64,000 nt of DNA, from assembly GCF_018623055.1 (NCBI RefSeq), contig NZ_CP076019.1, forward strand, positions 496,001-560,000, in the 5' to 3' direction. The notes beneath the pieces are model-generated. The model saw only the letters and a list, made by a program, of their open reading frames with translations, had not been told where the DNA came from and did not search any database. The translations under genes and the position numbers were made by a program. Below are positions 34,528 to 43,267 of this stretch, in pieces (the stretch's first letter is position 1; every line of letters begins with the position of its first letter). This stretch comes from Halorubrum sp. 2020YC2. Its GTDB lineage: Archaea; Halobacteriota; Halobacteria; Halobacteriales; Haloferacaceae.

Positions 34528-34637
34528 TACGTCCGACTACGCGTCCGCCGAGGTTTACCCTGCGGTCATACCATGTTAGGGGCGTCGCAGTCGTGTGATT
34601 TCAGGCGCGTCGCCGTCGTGCGATCCCCTCGCGGCCG

Positions 34638-35315
34638 TCAGGCGTCCTCCCCGACGCCGTCCCCCTGAAGCCGCCGCGCGCCGAGCGCGAACAGCCCCAA
34701 GCCGATCAGGTAGAGCCGCCAGCCGGTGTTCGCGACCGGGAACCGCCGGTCGACCGGCTCCTCGACGTTGAGGTCGGGGTCGCGCGGCTGGACCGGGTTG
34801 TCGACGTGGACCGACTCGCTGGTCCCGCCCGCGCCCGCGTCGACCGCCCGCGACCCCGTCTCCGGGTCGACCCGCACGTCGACGAACGTCTGGACGAACC
34901 CGTCGGCCGTCGAGTACAGTACCTCTCCGTCGAGGGCGAAAAAGCGGTCGCGGAGGGGCCAGAACGCGTTCACGCCGTCGAGGTGCGTCCAGTCCAGCGC
35001 GACGTGCGCGAAGACGTGGACGAAGAGCGCGACCCACGCGACCGCGATCCACCGGGGGGAGAGCCGCTCGCGGATCCACGACTCCTCCCGGACGCGGGTG
35101 TCGTAGTACAGCGCCAGCGCGGCGGCCGCGGGGAGGACGAAGTTGTGTCCCACCGTGCGGTGCGCGCCCTCCATGATCACCCCGAGGAAGCTGTCGGCCT
35201 CCGGGAGCACGAGGACGACGAGCAGGACCGCGAGCGCCCGCCGGTCGTAGTACGCCCCGAGCAGCCCCGCCGCGAGCAGCAGCGCGAACCCGGCGTGAAC
35301 GACCGTCGAGGGCAT
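34638..35315 (-). CDS. YdjM/LexA-regulated-type membrane-bound hydrolase-like protein
   Basis: 225-aa membrane protein with about five helices. The MPSTVVHAGFALLLAAGL start and histidines around GAHRTVGHNFVLP and HVFAHVALDWTH resemble the metal-dependent inner-membrane hydrolase family (DUF457/YdjM). Its start follows the stop of the upstream paralogue with no gap, so they form an operon. The acidic C-terminal half (about residues 150-200) is soluble. Catalysis is not shown. Confidence 0.75.
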   Translation of the reverse strand: MPSTVVHAGFALLLAAGLLGAYYDRRALAVLLVVLVLPEADSFLGVIMEGAHRTVGHNFVLPAAAALALYYDTRVREESWIRERLSPRWIAVAWVALFVHVFAHVALDWTHLDGVNAFWPLRDRFFALDGEVLYSTADGFVQTFVDVRVDPETGSRAVDAGAGGTSESVHVDNPVQPRDPDLNVEEPVDRRFPVANTGWRLYLIGLGLFALGARRLQGDGVGEDA

Positions 35316-35993
35316 TCAGCGGCTCACCCCGTCGCCGTCCGTCGCGCCCCCGTCCCGCCGGGACCGGACCGCGAGCGTCGCGGCCGCGGCGGCGACGACG
35401 ACCGCCTGCCACCCCCCGTCGACGAACCGGAACTCGCGGTCGGCGCCCGGGTCGACCCCCGGCCGGCCGTCCGGATTGATCCACGAGGCGACCGGGTCCG
35501 CGACCGCCCCGCCGGCGCGCCTGAGCGGCAGCGCGCCAGACCCGTCGCCGCCCAGCGAGAGGAACGTCTGGACGACCCCTTCCTGCGTCGAGAACACGAG
35601 TCGTCCGCGGACGACGTAGCGCGCGTCTTCAAGCGGGTAGAGGAGCGCAGCGCCCTCGCCGGCGAACAGCGCCGACCCGACCCCGGCGACGGCGAACGAC
35701 GCGAGCGCGACCCACGCGACCCGGACCCCGCGGAGACCGTACCGGTCGCGCAGCGTCGACGACGCGCGCAGCGCCGTGTCCCAGTACAGCAGCCCGCCGA
35801 CGAGGAGGGGCGCCCAGACCGCGTGGAGGAGAGCGTTCGTCGCGCCCGGGACGACGAGGCTCGCGGCCGCGTCGAGCGAGGGGACGAGCGCGGCCGCGAC
35901 GACGACCGCCACCGCGCGCCGGTCGAACGCGAACCCCAGCAGCGCGGCCGCGAGCAGCGCCCCCACGGCGGCGCTCACGAGCGTCGGTGCCAT
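35316..35993 (-). CDS. Paralogous YdjM-like membrane protein with degenerate histidines
   Basis: 225 aa, the same length and architecture as the following gene: MAPTLVSAAVGALLAAALLG, PGATNALLHAVWAPLLVGG, and the shared YVVRGRLVFSTQEGVVQTF versus FFALDGEVLYSTADGFVQTF. Several metal-ligand-like histidines of the downstream copy are replaced here (LDWTH region reads GSALFAGEG), so this copy may have lost activity or serve a regulatory role. Tandem duplication followed by divergence is the simplest reading. Confidence 0.75.
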   Translation of the reverse strand: MAPTLVSAAVGALLAAALLGFAFDRRAVAVVVAAALVPSLDAAASLVVPGATNALLHAVWAPLLVGGLLYWDTALRASSTLRDRYGLRGVRVAWVALASFAVAGVGSALFAGEGAALLYPLEDARYVVRGRLVFSTQEGVVQTFLSLGGDGSGALPLRRAGGAVADPVASWINPDGRPGVDPGADREFRFVDGGWQAVVVAAAAATLAVRSRRDGGATDGDGVSR

Positions 35994-36035
35994 ACCGGTC
36001 CTGACGCTCGGAGGCGAATAAGCGCTCCGGGCGGC

Positions 36036-36803
36036 TCAGTCGCGGTCGCCGCGAGCGTCGTCATCGGCGCGGCTGTCGCCGTCGACCCCGTCGCTGTGGG
36101 CCGATCCGGCGTCGTCAGAGCCGCGGCCGTCAGGCTTTTCGCACGCCTCCGAGCCGGCCTCGTCACCGAGCAGCGCGACGGCCATCAGCCGGGCGCCGCC
36201 CGCGATCAGGTTCGTGAGGTGGAGTCCGACGAGCAGGCCGACGACCCCCGCCCCGACCGCGAGCGCGGCCTCGGGCGCCGTATCGATTGCCCACACCGCG
36301 GGCTCGCCGTTCACCTCGCCGAGCGTCGTCTCGTACGGGTACCGGACCGGCGCGGCCACGAGCGGGAGCGCGCTCGCGAGGACGGCGAGCGGCACGAACG
36401 CCGCCACCGTGACCCAGAACTTCAGCGAGACGAAGCCGAGCCCGCGCCACGTCGACGGCGCCGACAGGTAGGCCCGGACCGTCGCGACCGCGCCCGCGTC
36501 GCCGTCGGCCGCGGCGGCCGGGAGGTCGTCCACCGCGACCAGATCGGTGCCGAGCAGTCGGTTCGCGAGCCACCGTTCGAGCCCGGCGACCAGCCGCGAG
36601 CCGACGACGGCCGCGATCAGGAGGCCAACTCCGACGAGGACGACCGAGAGGAGGAGCCCGAACACGAGAGCGAACGATCCGATTCCCGAGTAGAGGGATC
36701 CCAGCGGCACCGCGATCAGCAGGTACAGCAGGTGGCGATACGTGCGGCCGTCGGCTAGCACGCCGACGACTGGGAGAGCGGCGAGCGGTCGGAGGGAGAC
36801 CAT
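36036..36803 (-). CDS. Sensor-domain-like multi-pass membrane protein
   Basis: 255 aa with four or more membrane helices and an acidic Asp/Ser-rich C-terminus. The N-terminal YLLIAVPLGSLYSGIGSFALV and later GLGFVSLKFWVTVAAFVPLAV fit the 'putative sensor' family (four helices in two hairpins), which usually precedes signalling domains. No kinase or HTH is fused here. Ligand and partner are unknown. It is transcribed alone, divergent from nothing obvious. Confidence 0.72.
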   Translation of the reverse strand: MVSLRPLAALPVVGVLADGRTYRHLLYLLIAVPLGSLYSGIGSFALVFGLLLSVVLVGVGLLIAAVVGSRLVAGLERWLANRLLGTDLVAVDDLPAAAADGDAGAVATVRAYLSAPSTWRGLGFVSLKFWVTVAAFVPLAVLASALPLVAAPVRYPYETTLGEVNGEPAVWAIDTAPEAALAVGAGVVGLLVGLHLTNLIAGGARLMAVALLGDEAGSEACEKPDGRGSDDAGSAHSDGVDGDSRADDDARGDRD

Positions 36804-36876
36804 ACCGCGACTGGTTCCTCGTCCGACAAAAATCGGTCGCTCGCGGAGCGGGGACCGGTCGCTCCCCCGCCCCGAC

Positions 36877-37197
36877 TCAGCCGAGGAAGAAGTCGATCGC
36901 GTTCCCGGACGACTGGCCCTTGTACAGCTCCGAGTAGCCGCAGTCCGCGCAGGAGACGACGAGGAACTTCCGGTTCTGGACGTCGAACATCTTGGTGAGT
37001 CCCGTCCCGCTGGTGGCTATCTCGTCGGTCTCCGTCTCGGTGCCGCCGCACTTCGGACAGCCGTCCCCGCCGTCACCGCCGAGGGAGGCGGGGCGCTCGT
37101 CGGCCCGTGCGTCGGGGGTACCGCGGTCGTCGGTCTCGTTTTCGGCCGGTTCGTCGTCAAAGACGGAGTACTCCGTCTCGCTGTCGTCGGAGGGCAT
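36877..37197 (-). CDS. C-terminal zinc-ribbon protein (nucleic-acid-binding type)
   Basis: 106-aa protein: an acidic disordered N-terminal half followed by a zinc ribbon with CPKC (47-50) and CADC (83-86), reading GTGLTKMFDVQNRKFLVVSC between them. This is the pattern of small archaeal Zn-ribbon proteins annotated as possible nucleic-acid binders (DUF2072-like). The Met at 37197 is chosen because the upstream extension is not acidic. It is divergent from the SDR gene, with starts 104 bp apart. Confidence 0.82.
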   Translation of the reverse strand: MPSDDSETEYSVFDDEPAENETDDRGTPDARADERPASLGGDGGDGCPKCGGTETETDEIATSGTGLTKMFDVQNRKFLVVSCADCGYSELYKGQSSGNAIDFFLG

Positions 37198-37300
37198 CGT
37201 CGGCGCCTCGTCCCCCTCGGAATTGAGCGTTACGGTCGGAGGGGCGGCGGGCGCCCCGCCGGTGCCAAACGTATATGATCGCCGAGCGCCTCGATCGTCC

Positions 37301-37951
37301 ATGACGCGAGTCGCGGTGATCGCCGGCGTCGGCCCGACGATCGGGACCGCCGTCGCGCGGCGCTTCCACGACGACGGGTTCGCGGTCGCGCTGCTGGCGC
37401 GCACCGAGGAGCGCGTGCGGACGCTCGCCGACGACCTCGGGGACGACGCCGTCGCGATCCCGACCGACGTGACCGACGAGGCGGCGGTCCGTTCGGCGGT
37501 CGAGCGCGTTCGCGACGAGCTCGGTCCGGTCGAGGTACTCGTGTCGAACGCGGCGGCCGGCGGGGGTAACCCGGTCGACGACGCGACCGCCGACCGGCTC
37601 CGCGAGCTGTTCGACGTGCGCGTCGCCGGATCGATGGCGTGCGTCCGCGCCGCGCTGCCGGACCTCCGCGAGACCGAGGGGACGGTGCTTTTCAGCGGGA
37701 CGACGTACGCGGAGCCGCCGGTGACGGCGCAGGTCGAGTGAGGCGCGGTCGCGCCGGCCGCGCGGGGGCTCGCGGTCTCGCTGGACGCGGCCCTCGACGA
37801 CGTGTCGGTGACGTACGTCCGGATCGGCTCCGCCGTCCGCCCCGACGCCGGACCGACGGCGATCGACGCCGACGACGTCGCCGCGGAGTACCGCCGCCTC
37901 GTCGACCGCCCCGGCGTCTCCACGCGGGAACTCGACCTCCGACAGCGCTGA
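37301..37951 (+). pseudogene. Short-chain dehydrogenase/reductase gene with in-frame TGA
   Basis: Reading from the ATG at 37301 gives the SDR start MTRVAVIAGVGPTIGTAVAR (glycine-rich cofactor loop) and NAAAGGGNPVDD, then stops at TGA (37739-37741) after 146 codons. The same frame then continues without interruption to 37951: GAVAPAARGLAVSLDAAL, VTYVRIGSAV. This is normal SDR sequence, so the gene is a 216-codon SDR broken by one nonsense codon, most likely TGG (Trp) changed to TGA. Either a real inactivating mutation or a base-calling error. Confidence 0.85.
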
Positions 37952-37958
37952 GCGGACG

Positions 37959-39512
37959 TTACCCGTCCGCTTCGCCCGGTTCGTCTACCAGCTCGTCGGC
38001 GAACCCGGTGTAGCCCGCCGGCGTCAGCGCCTTCAGCTCCTCGCGGACCGACTCGTCGACGTCGAGTTCGTCGAACAGCTCGCGGAAGTCGTCCAGCGTC
38101 ACCGACCGGCCGCGCGAGAGCGCCTTCACGCGCTCGTAGGCCTCGGTGTCGCCCTCTCGGCGCAGGATCGTCTGGACCGCTTCGCCTATCACCTCGGGGG
38201 TCGCGTCCAGCTCCTCGCGCATCACCGCCTCGTTCGGGACGACCTTGCCGATCCCGTCGGCGGCCTTCGAGTAGCCGATGAGGCAGTGCGCGAGGGCGGC
38301 GCCGACGTTGCGCTTGACGGTGGAGTCGGAGAGGTCGCGCTGGAGCCGCGAGGTCGTCACGTAGTCCGCGAGGAAGGTGAGATCCGAGTTCGCCTTCGAG
38401 AGGTTCCCCTCGCTGTTCTCGAAGTCGATCGGGTTCACCTTGTGGGGCATCGTCGACGACCCCGTCTCGCCCTCGACGGCCTCCTGCCCGAGGTAGCGGT
38501 CGGAGACGTACAGCCACGCGTCCAGGTCCAGATCGAGCAGGACGTTGTTGACGCCCCGGAGCGCGTCGAACAGCGCGGCGAGGTCGTCGCAGGGGTTCAC
38601 CTGCGTCGCGAGCGCGGTGTGTTCGAGATCGAGGCCGCGCACGAACGACTCGGAGAACCCCCGCCAGTCGACGTCGGGGTAGGCGACGCGGTGGGCGGCG
38701 AAGGTGCCCGAGGCGCCCGCGAGCTTGCCGGAGAGGTCCTCGTTCGCGACGACGACCCGCCCCAGCGCGCGGCCGAGCCGCGCGGCGTACACCGCCATCT
38801 CCTTGCCGAACGTGGTCGGCGTCGCGGGCTGGCCGTGCGTGCGCGCCAGCATCGGCGTGTCGCGGTAGTCGTGCGCCAACTCGACCAAGGCGTCGCGCAC
38901 CTCGCGGACCGCGGGGACGATCACCTCGCTCACCGCGGGCTTGACGAGGAGCCGCTGCGCGAGGTTGTTCACGTCCTCGCTCGTCAGCCCGAAGTGGATC
39001 CACGGGTACAGCGACTCGGCGTCGTCGAGCGCGGCGTCGGTCTCCCCGCCGGTCCCGCCCTCGGCCAGTTCCGACAGCCGGACGCGGAGGAAGTACTCGA
39101 CCGCCTTCACGTCGTGGTTGGTCGCGTCGTACCCCGCGGCCCCCTCGGTCTCTAACTCCTTTATCAGTCGCGCGTCCTCGGCCGAGAACCCCTCGTAGAT
39201 CCCGCGGAGCGCCGCCTCGGTCGCCTCGTCGAACTCTATCGGCGTCACGTCGAGTCCCCCCAGCGCGAGCAGGTACTCGACCTCGACGCGGGTCCGGGCG
39301 CGCATCAGCGCGGCCTCGCTCGCGTACGGCGACAGCGGCGCGGTCCGGCCGGCGTAGCGGCCGTCGAGCGGCGAGACCGCCGCGAGCGGGTCCGAGCGCG
39401 ACAGTCCGGCGATGGCGTCGTCGGCCGCCGATCCGTCGTTGTCGGCCGCCGATCCGTCGTTGTCGGCCGCCGATCCGTCGTTGTCGGCCGTCGGGTCGGA
39501 GTCGTCGGTCAT
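37959..39512 (-). CDS. purB: Adenylosuccinate lyase
   Basis: 517-aa enzyme of the fumarase/aspartase superfamily. It cleaves SAICAR to AICAR and adenylosuccinate to AMP in purine synthesis. Visible motifs: SPLDGRYAGRTAPLSPY near the N-terminus, TSEDVNNLAQRLL, TPMLARTHGQPATPTTFGKE, and the family signature GSSTMPHKVNP. The N-terminus carries a 21-bp tandem repeat coding for DNDGSAA (three copies, about 39,420-39,495) that is absent from usual PurB and is probably a disordered linker. It is divergent from purN/purH (starts 167 bp apart). Confidence 0.95.
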   Translation of the reverse strand: MTDDSDPTADNDGSAADNDGSAADNDGSAADDAIAGLSRSDPLAAVSPLDGRYAGRTAPLSPYASEAALMRARTRVEVEYLLALGGLDVTPIEFDEATEAALRGIYEGFSAEDARLIKELETEGAAGYDATNHDVKAVEYFLRVRLSELAEGGTGGETDAALDDAESLYPWIHFGLTSEDVNNLAQRLLVKPAVSEVIVPAVREVRDALVELAHDYRDTPMLARTHGQPATPTTFGKEMAVYAARLGRALGRVVVANEDLSGKLAGASGTFAAHRVAYPDVDWRGFSESFVRGLDLEHTALATQVNPCDDLAALFDALRGVNNVLLDLDLDAWLYVSDRYLGQEAVEGETGSSTMPHKVNPIDFENSEGNLSKANSDLTFLADYVTTSRLQRDLSDSTVKRNVGAALAHCLIGYSKAADGIGKVVPNEAVMREELDATPEVIGEAVQTILRREGDTEAYERVKALSRGRSVTLDDFRELFDELDVDESVREELKALTPAGYTGFADELVDEPGEADG

Positions 39513-39679
39513 GCCCGCGACTGCCCCCGGAGCCGGCAAAAGCGTGTCGATGAGGCGACGCACGGACGTGGATCCGTCACGCGCTCTCCGCGCTTCGAGA
39601 GCGCGATACGATCCGCGTTCGTGGACACACCCGCGCAACAGACCGCAATCGATATACCCGATCGGTCGGAGGCTCACAC
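39513..39679. promoter_or_regulatory. Divergent promoter region purB / purN-purH
   Basis: 167 bp between two divergent purine genes. A TATA-like ATCGATATACCC (about 39,648-39,659) sits about 25 bp before the purN/H start. No clear shared operator is visible by eye. Confidence 0.4.
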
Positions 39680-41284
39680 ATGAAGATCGCGGGACTCGCG
39701 AGCAACCGAGGACGGAACCTCAGACACATCGCCGACGCCGCGCCCGGGGGGGCGGAGCTGTCGGTCGTCCTGACGAACCGCGAGCAGGCGCCCGTGTTGG
39801 AGGCCGCGACGGAGCGCCGCGTGCCGACCGAGGTCGTCGAGCGGGACGAGGGGGAGTCGCGGGAGGCACACGAGCGCCGGATCGTCGAGCGGCTGTCGGA
39901 CTACGACGTCGACCTCGTCTGTCTGGACGGCTACATGCGCGTGCTGACGGACGCGTTCCTCGCCGCCGTCCCGACGACGCTGAACGTCCACCCCTCGTTG
40001 CTCCCGTCGTTCCCCGGCACGGACGCCTACGAGCAGGTGTTAGAGGCCGGCGTCCGCACGACCGGCTGTACGGTCCACGTCGTCACCGAGGAGGTCGACG
40101 CCGGCCCGGTCGTCACCCAGGAGCCGATCCCGGTGTACGAGGACGACGACGCCGACTCGCTGAAGGCGCGCGTCCTCCGCGAGGCCGAGTTCACGGCGTA
40201 CCCGCGGGCCGTCCGCTGGTTCGCTGAGGGGCGCGTGACCGTCGAGCGCGACGCCGACGGCGCCCCCGTCGAGGTCGCGGTCGAGGGCGACGTGGGCGGC
40301 GACTTCCCGGAGCGACGCTTCGTCTCCGAGGAGCGCGCCGCCTCGCTGCGCTACGGCGAGAACCCGCACCAGGACGCCGCGCTGTACGTCGACGACGGCT
40401 CCGAGGAGGCGAGCGTCGTCGACGCCGCCCAGCTGAACCCCGGCGCGAAGGGGATGGGGTACAACAACTACAACGACGCCGACGCGGCCCTCGAGTTAGT
40501 CAAGGAGTTCGACGACCCCGCGGCCGCGGTGATCAAACACACCAACCCCGCTGGCTGCGCCGTCGGCTCGGACCTCGCGGACGCGTACGACCGCGCGCTG
40601 CGCACGGACGCGAAGTCGGCGTTCGGCGGCATCGTCGCCCTGAACCGCGAGTGCGACGCCGACACCGCGACCGCGGTGGCGGACTCGTTCAAGGAGGTCG
40701 TCGTCGCCCCCGGCTACACCGACAGCGCGCTCGACGTGCTCACGGAGAAGAAGAACCTCCGCGTGCTCGACGTCGGCCCGCTGGGCGAGGGCGACGAGCG
40801 CTTCTCCGAGCGGTTCACCGAGAAGCCGGTGGTCGGCGGCCGCCTCGTTCAGGAGCGCGACCGCCAGTCCCCGAGTGCGGAGGACCTGGAGTTCGTCACC
40901 GAGCGCGAGCCGACCGACGAGCAGGTCGAGACGATGCTGTTCGCGTGGCAGACGCTGAAACACGTGAAATCCAACGGCATCCTCTTCGCGACCGGCACCG
41001 AGACGGTCGGCGTCGGGATGGGGCAGGTGTCCCGCGTCGACGCCGTGACGCTCGCGGCGATGAAAGCCGAGAAGGACGCCGAGGGGAAGTCCGCCGAGGG
41101 CGCCGTGATGGCCTCGGACGCCTTCTTCCCGTTCCCGGACGCGGTCGAGGAGGCGGCCGACGCGGGCATCGAGGCGATAATCCAGCCCGGCGGCTCCGTC
41201 AACGACGAGGACGTGATCGCCGCGGCCGACGAGCGCGACATGGCGATGGCGTTCACCGGGTCGCGCTGCTTCCGGCACGACTAG
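39680..41284 (+). CDS. purH: PurN-type glycinamide formyltransferase fused to AICAR transformylase domain
   Basis: 534-aa fusion. Residues 1-~205 are a PurN-like formyltransferase (MKIAGLASNRGRNLRHIAD, LCLDGYMRVL, NVHPSLLPSFPGTDAY, VHVVTEEVDAGPVV). Residues ~210-534 are the AICAR transformylase half of PurH (LRYGENPHQDAALY, GMGYNNYNDADAALEL, IKHTNPAGCAVG, GSVNDEDVIAAADE). The IMP cyclohydrolase (MGS) domain of bacterial PurH is absent, as I recall for haloarchaea, where cyclohydrolysis is done by a separate enzyme. It performs the folate-dependent transfers in purine synthesis. Confidence 0.94.
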   Translation: MKIAGLASNRGRNLRHIADAAPGGAELSVVLTNREQAPVLEAATERRVPTEVVERDEGESREAHERRIVERLSDYDVDLVCLDGYMRVLTDAFLAAVPTTLNVHPSLLPSFPGTDAYEQVLEAGVRTTGCTVHVVTEEVDAGPVVTQEPIPVYEDDDADSLKARVLREAEFTAYPRAVRWFAEGRVTVERDADGAPVEVAVEGDVGGDFPERRFVSEERAASLRYGENPHQDAALYVDDGSEEASVVDAAQLNPGAKGMGYNNYNDADAALELVKEFDDPAAAVIKHTNPAGCAVGSDLADAYDRALRTDAKSAFGGIVALNRECDADTATAVADSFKEVVVAPGYTDSALDVLTEKKNLRVLDVGPLGEGDERFSERFTEKPVVGGRLVQERDRQSPSAEDLEFVTEREPTDEQVETMLFAWQTLKHVKSNGILFATGTETVGVGMGQVSRVDAVTLAAMKAEKDAEGKSAEGAVMASDAFFPFPDAVEEAADAGIEAIIQPGGSVNDEDVIAAADERDMAMAFTGSRCFRHD

Positions 41285-41753
41285 GCTCGGTCGGCTCCGT
41301 TGCCGCGCTCCCTCAATCACTCGAGTAGGGCCAGCGGCGGCCGATAGCGAAAGCGGAGCGTCAGATCGGCGGTAGCGATAGGATATGTAAAAGTCGTGAG
41401 CGGCGGCAATCACTTATAAACGTGGGCGGTGGCGTCGCCGGCGCGTAGCGCCGGCTGCCAGGGAATCTTCGATTCTCGCTGGCGTCGCGGTCGCCTCGAA
41501 GCGGCCGCGACGAGGCTGGGGGAGGCGTGCGGTGGGCGGCGGTGCGGAGCAGGGCGGGGCTCGGATCTCCTCTGCGTCGTCGGTCATTTATAAATGCGTG
41601 GCCGACACCCAAATTCGACTTATAAACGACCTCTCCGCCGATCCGATCCATCTGCTCTCGCGACCGATCGAGGCGCACCTTTCAGCTAACCGCCGTTTCA
41701 TTCCGTTTCGTGCCTAAAGAATCGAACTCTCACAGGGCGGTTTCGCCGTAATC
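41285..41753. repeat. Intergenic region with degenerate relative of the dispersed repeat module (copy B)
   Basis: Between two convergent genes. CTTATAAACGTGGGCGGTGGCG (41,411-on) resembles the upstream edge of copy A (TTATAAATAACC... GCGGTGGCGCG); GAGGCTGGGGGAGGCGTG at 41,512 matches the 28,258 block; then two TTATAAA stretches (about 41,588 and 41,620) recall the array units. The interior is more diverged than in A and C. No gene is visible. Confidence 0.55.
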
Positions 41754-42992
41754 CTACTGTCGCTCGTCGTATCGGATCGGGAGCGACTCGACGCCGTAGA
41801 TGAACGAGCTTCGGGTCGGCTGGAGGGACGTCTCCGCGAGCCGCACGTTCTCGACGCGGTCGAGTAGCTCAGACAGCCCGACCTTGGCTTCGAGTCGGGC
41901 GAGCGGCGCACCAAGACAGTAGTGCGTCCCGTGACCGAATCCGAGATGCTGGGTGGGCGATCGCTCCGGTCGGAACGTGTCCGCCGCTTCGAACTGGCGC
42001 TCGTCGCGGTTCGCGGAGCCGAGCCAGACGATGACGCGGTCGCCCGCTTCGATGGTCTCGCCGCGCATCGTCACGTCTTCGGTGGCGACCCGGCTCATGG
42101 CCTGTACCGGCGACCGGTATCGCAGCACCTCCTCGACGGCGCCCGTGAGCGCGCGGTCGTCCCCGCGTAGCTCGTCGAACAGGTCCCCGTCCGCCTCGGC
42201 GAAACACCGGACCGCGTTCGCGATGAGGTTGGTCGTCGTGATGTTCCCCGCGACGAGCAGCAGGATACACATCCCGAGCGCCTCCTCGCGAGAGAGCGTC
42301 TCGCCCGCGTCGGACTCGGCGGTGACGATGACGGAGAGGAGGTCATCCTGGGGGTTCTCGCGGCGGTCTTCTATCATCTCCAGGAAGTACTGGGCCATCT
42401 CCATCTGGATCTGCTGCTGGCGCTCCGCGAACGCGTCCGCGCTCTCGTCGTCGCTCGCGGCCTCCACGAGCGTGTTCGACCACGTCTTGAACCGGTCGCG
42501 GTCCGACGCCGGGACGCCGAGCAGTTCGGCGATGACCGCCACCGGGAACGGGTACGCGAGGTCCTCGACGACGTCCATCTGCCCGCCTGTCCCGACGGCG
42601 TCGTCGAGCAACTCCCCCGCCAGGTCTCGGAAGTGAGGCTCGCGGTCGGCGAGCGTTCGGGGCTGGAACCACTCGTCTACGACGTTCCGCAGCTCGTCGT
42701 GACGGGGCGGGTCCTCGAACAGCATCGTATCGAGGATCAGCCCCTCTCCCGGCCCTTCGGGTTCGACGAAGTCGTCCGCCGCCTCCGGGTCCGCCGAGAA
42801 CACGTCGTCGTCGTCCAGGACGCGTTTCACGTCCTCGTACCGGAAGACGTCCCACGTGCGACGCTCGGGGTCGTAGCGGACCGGCGCCTCCTCACGCATC
42901 CGCTCGTACCAGTCGAACGGGTCGAGCCACGCCTCGCGATCGTGTAGCTCTTCGGGAACGGCTTGGAGCCCCTGGGGACCTGCTGAACTCAT
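41754..42992 (-). CDS. Cytochrome P450
   Basis: 412-aa soluble P450. Heme-ligand motif FGHGTHYCLGAPLAR with Cys359; I-helix AGNITTTN (248-255) with the conserved Thr; ExxR pair Glu288/Arg291 (EEVLRYRSPV). Class I bacterial-type P450s need a ferredoxin partner, and none is adjacent. Substrate unknown; carotenoid, terpenoid or fatty-acid hydroxylation are possible. Stop at 41754 is followed by the repeat-derived intergenic DNA. Confidence 0.95.
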   Translation of the reverse strand: MSSAGPQGLQAVPEELHDREAWLDPFDWYERMREEAPVRYDPERRTWDVFRYEDVKRVLDDDDVFSADPEAADDFVEPEGPGEGLILDTMLFEDPPRHDELRNVVDEWFQPRTLADREPHFRDLAGELLDDAVGTGGQMDVVEDLAYPFPVAVIAELLGVPASDRDRFKTWSNTLVEAASDDESADAFAERQQQIQMEMAQYFLEMIEDRRENPQDDLLSVIVTAESDAGETLSREEALGMCILLLVAGNITTTNLIANAVRCFAEADGDLFDELRGDDRALTGAVEEVLRYRSPVQAMSRVATEDVTMRGETIEAGDRVIVWLGSANRDERQFEAADTFRPERSPTQHLGFGHGTHYCLGAPLARLEAKVGLSELLDRVENVRLAETSLQPTRSSFIYGVESLPIRYDERQ

Positions 42993-43267
42993 GTTTCAAC
43001 GATTAGAGACAAACGAGATAAAATTACTGGACGGAATCATTTAAATAGGTCTACGCGGCGTTTCGGACGTTCTCCGTTACTGATGCGTCTCCGCCGGTAC
43101 GCCGAGTACGATCGCCGCACTCGGCCGGGCGGCTCCCCGCGATACCTGCTGATCTCAACGTGGCCGCCCGGCCGAACATCGACCAACTGAAACGATAACC
43201 CCACCCGGACCGCCGGATCTGAGGCCCTTTTTTCTCGGGGCGTCGTTGCCACCGATCAGAGACGACC
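42993..43267. other. Divergent intergenic region between P450 and MFS genes
   Basis: 275 bp with an AT-rich stretch (CATTTAAATAGG, about 43038-43049) usable as a core promoter in either direction. No gene or strong repeat is visible. Confidence 0.4.
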
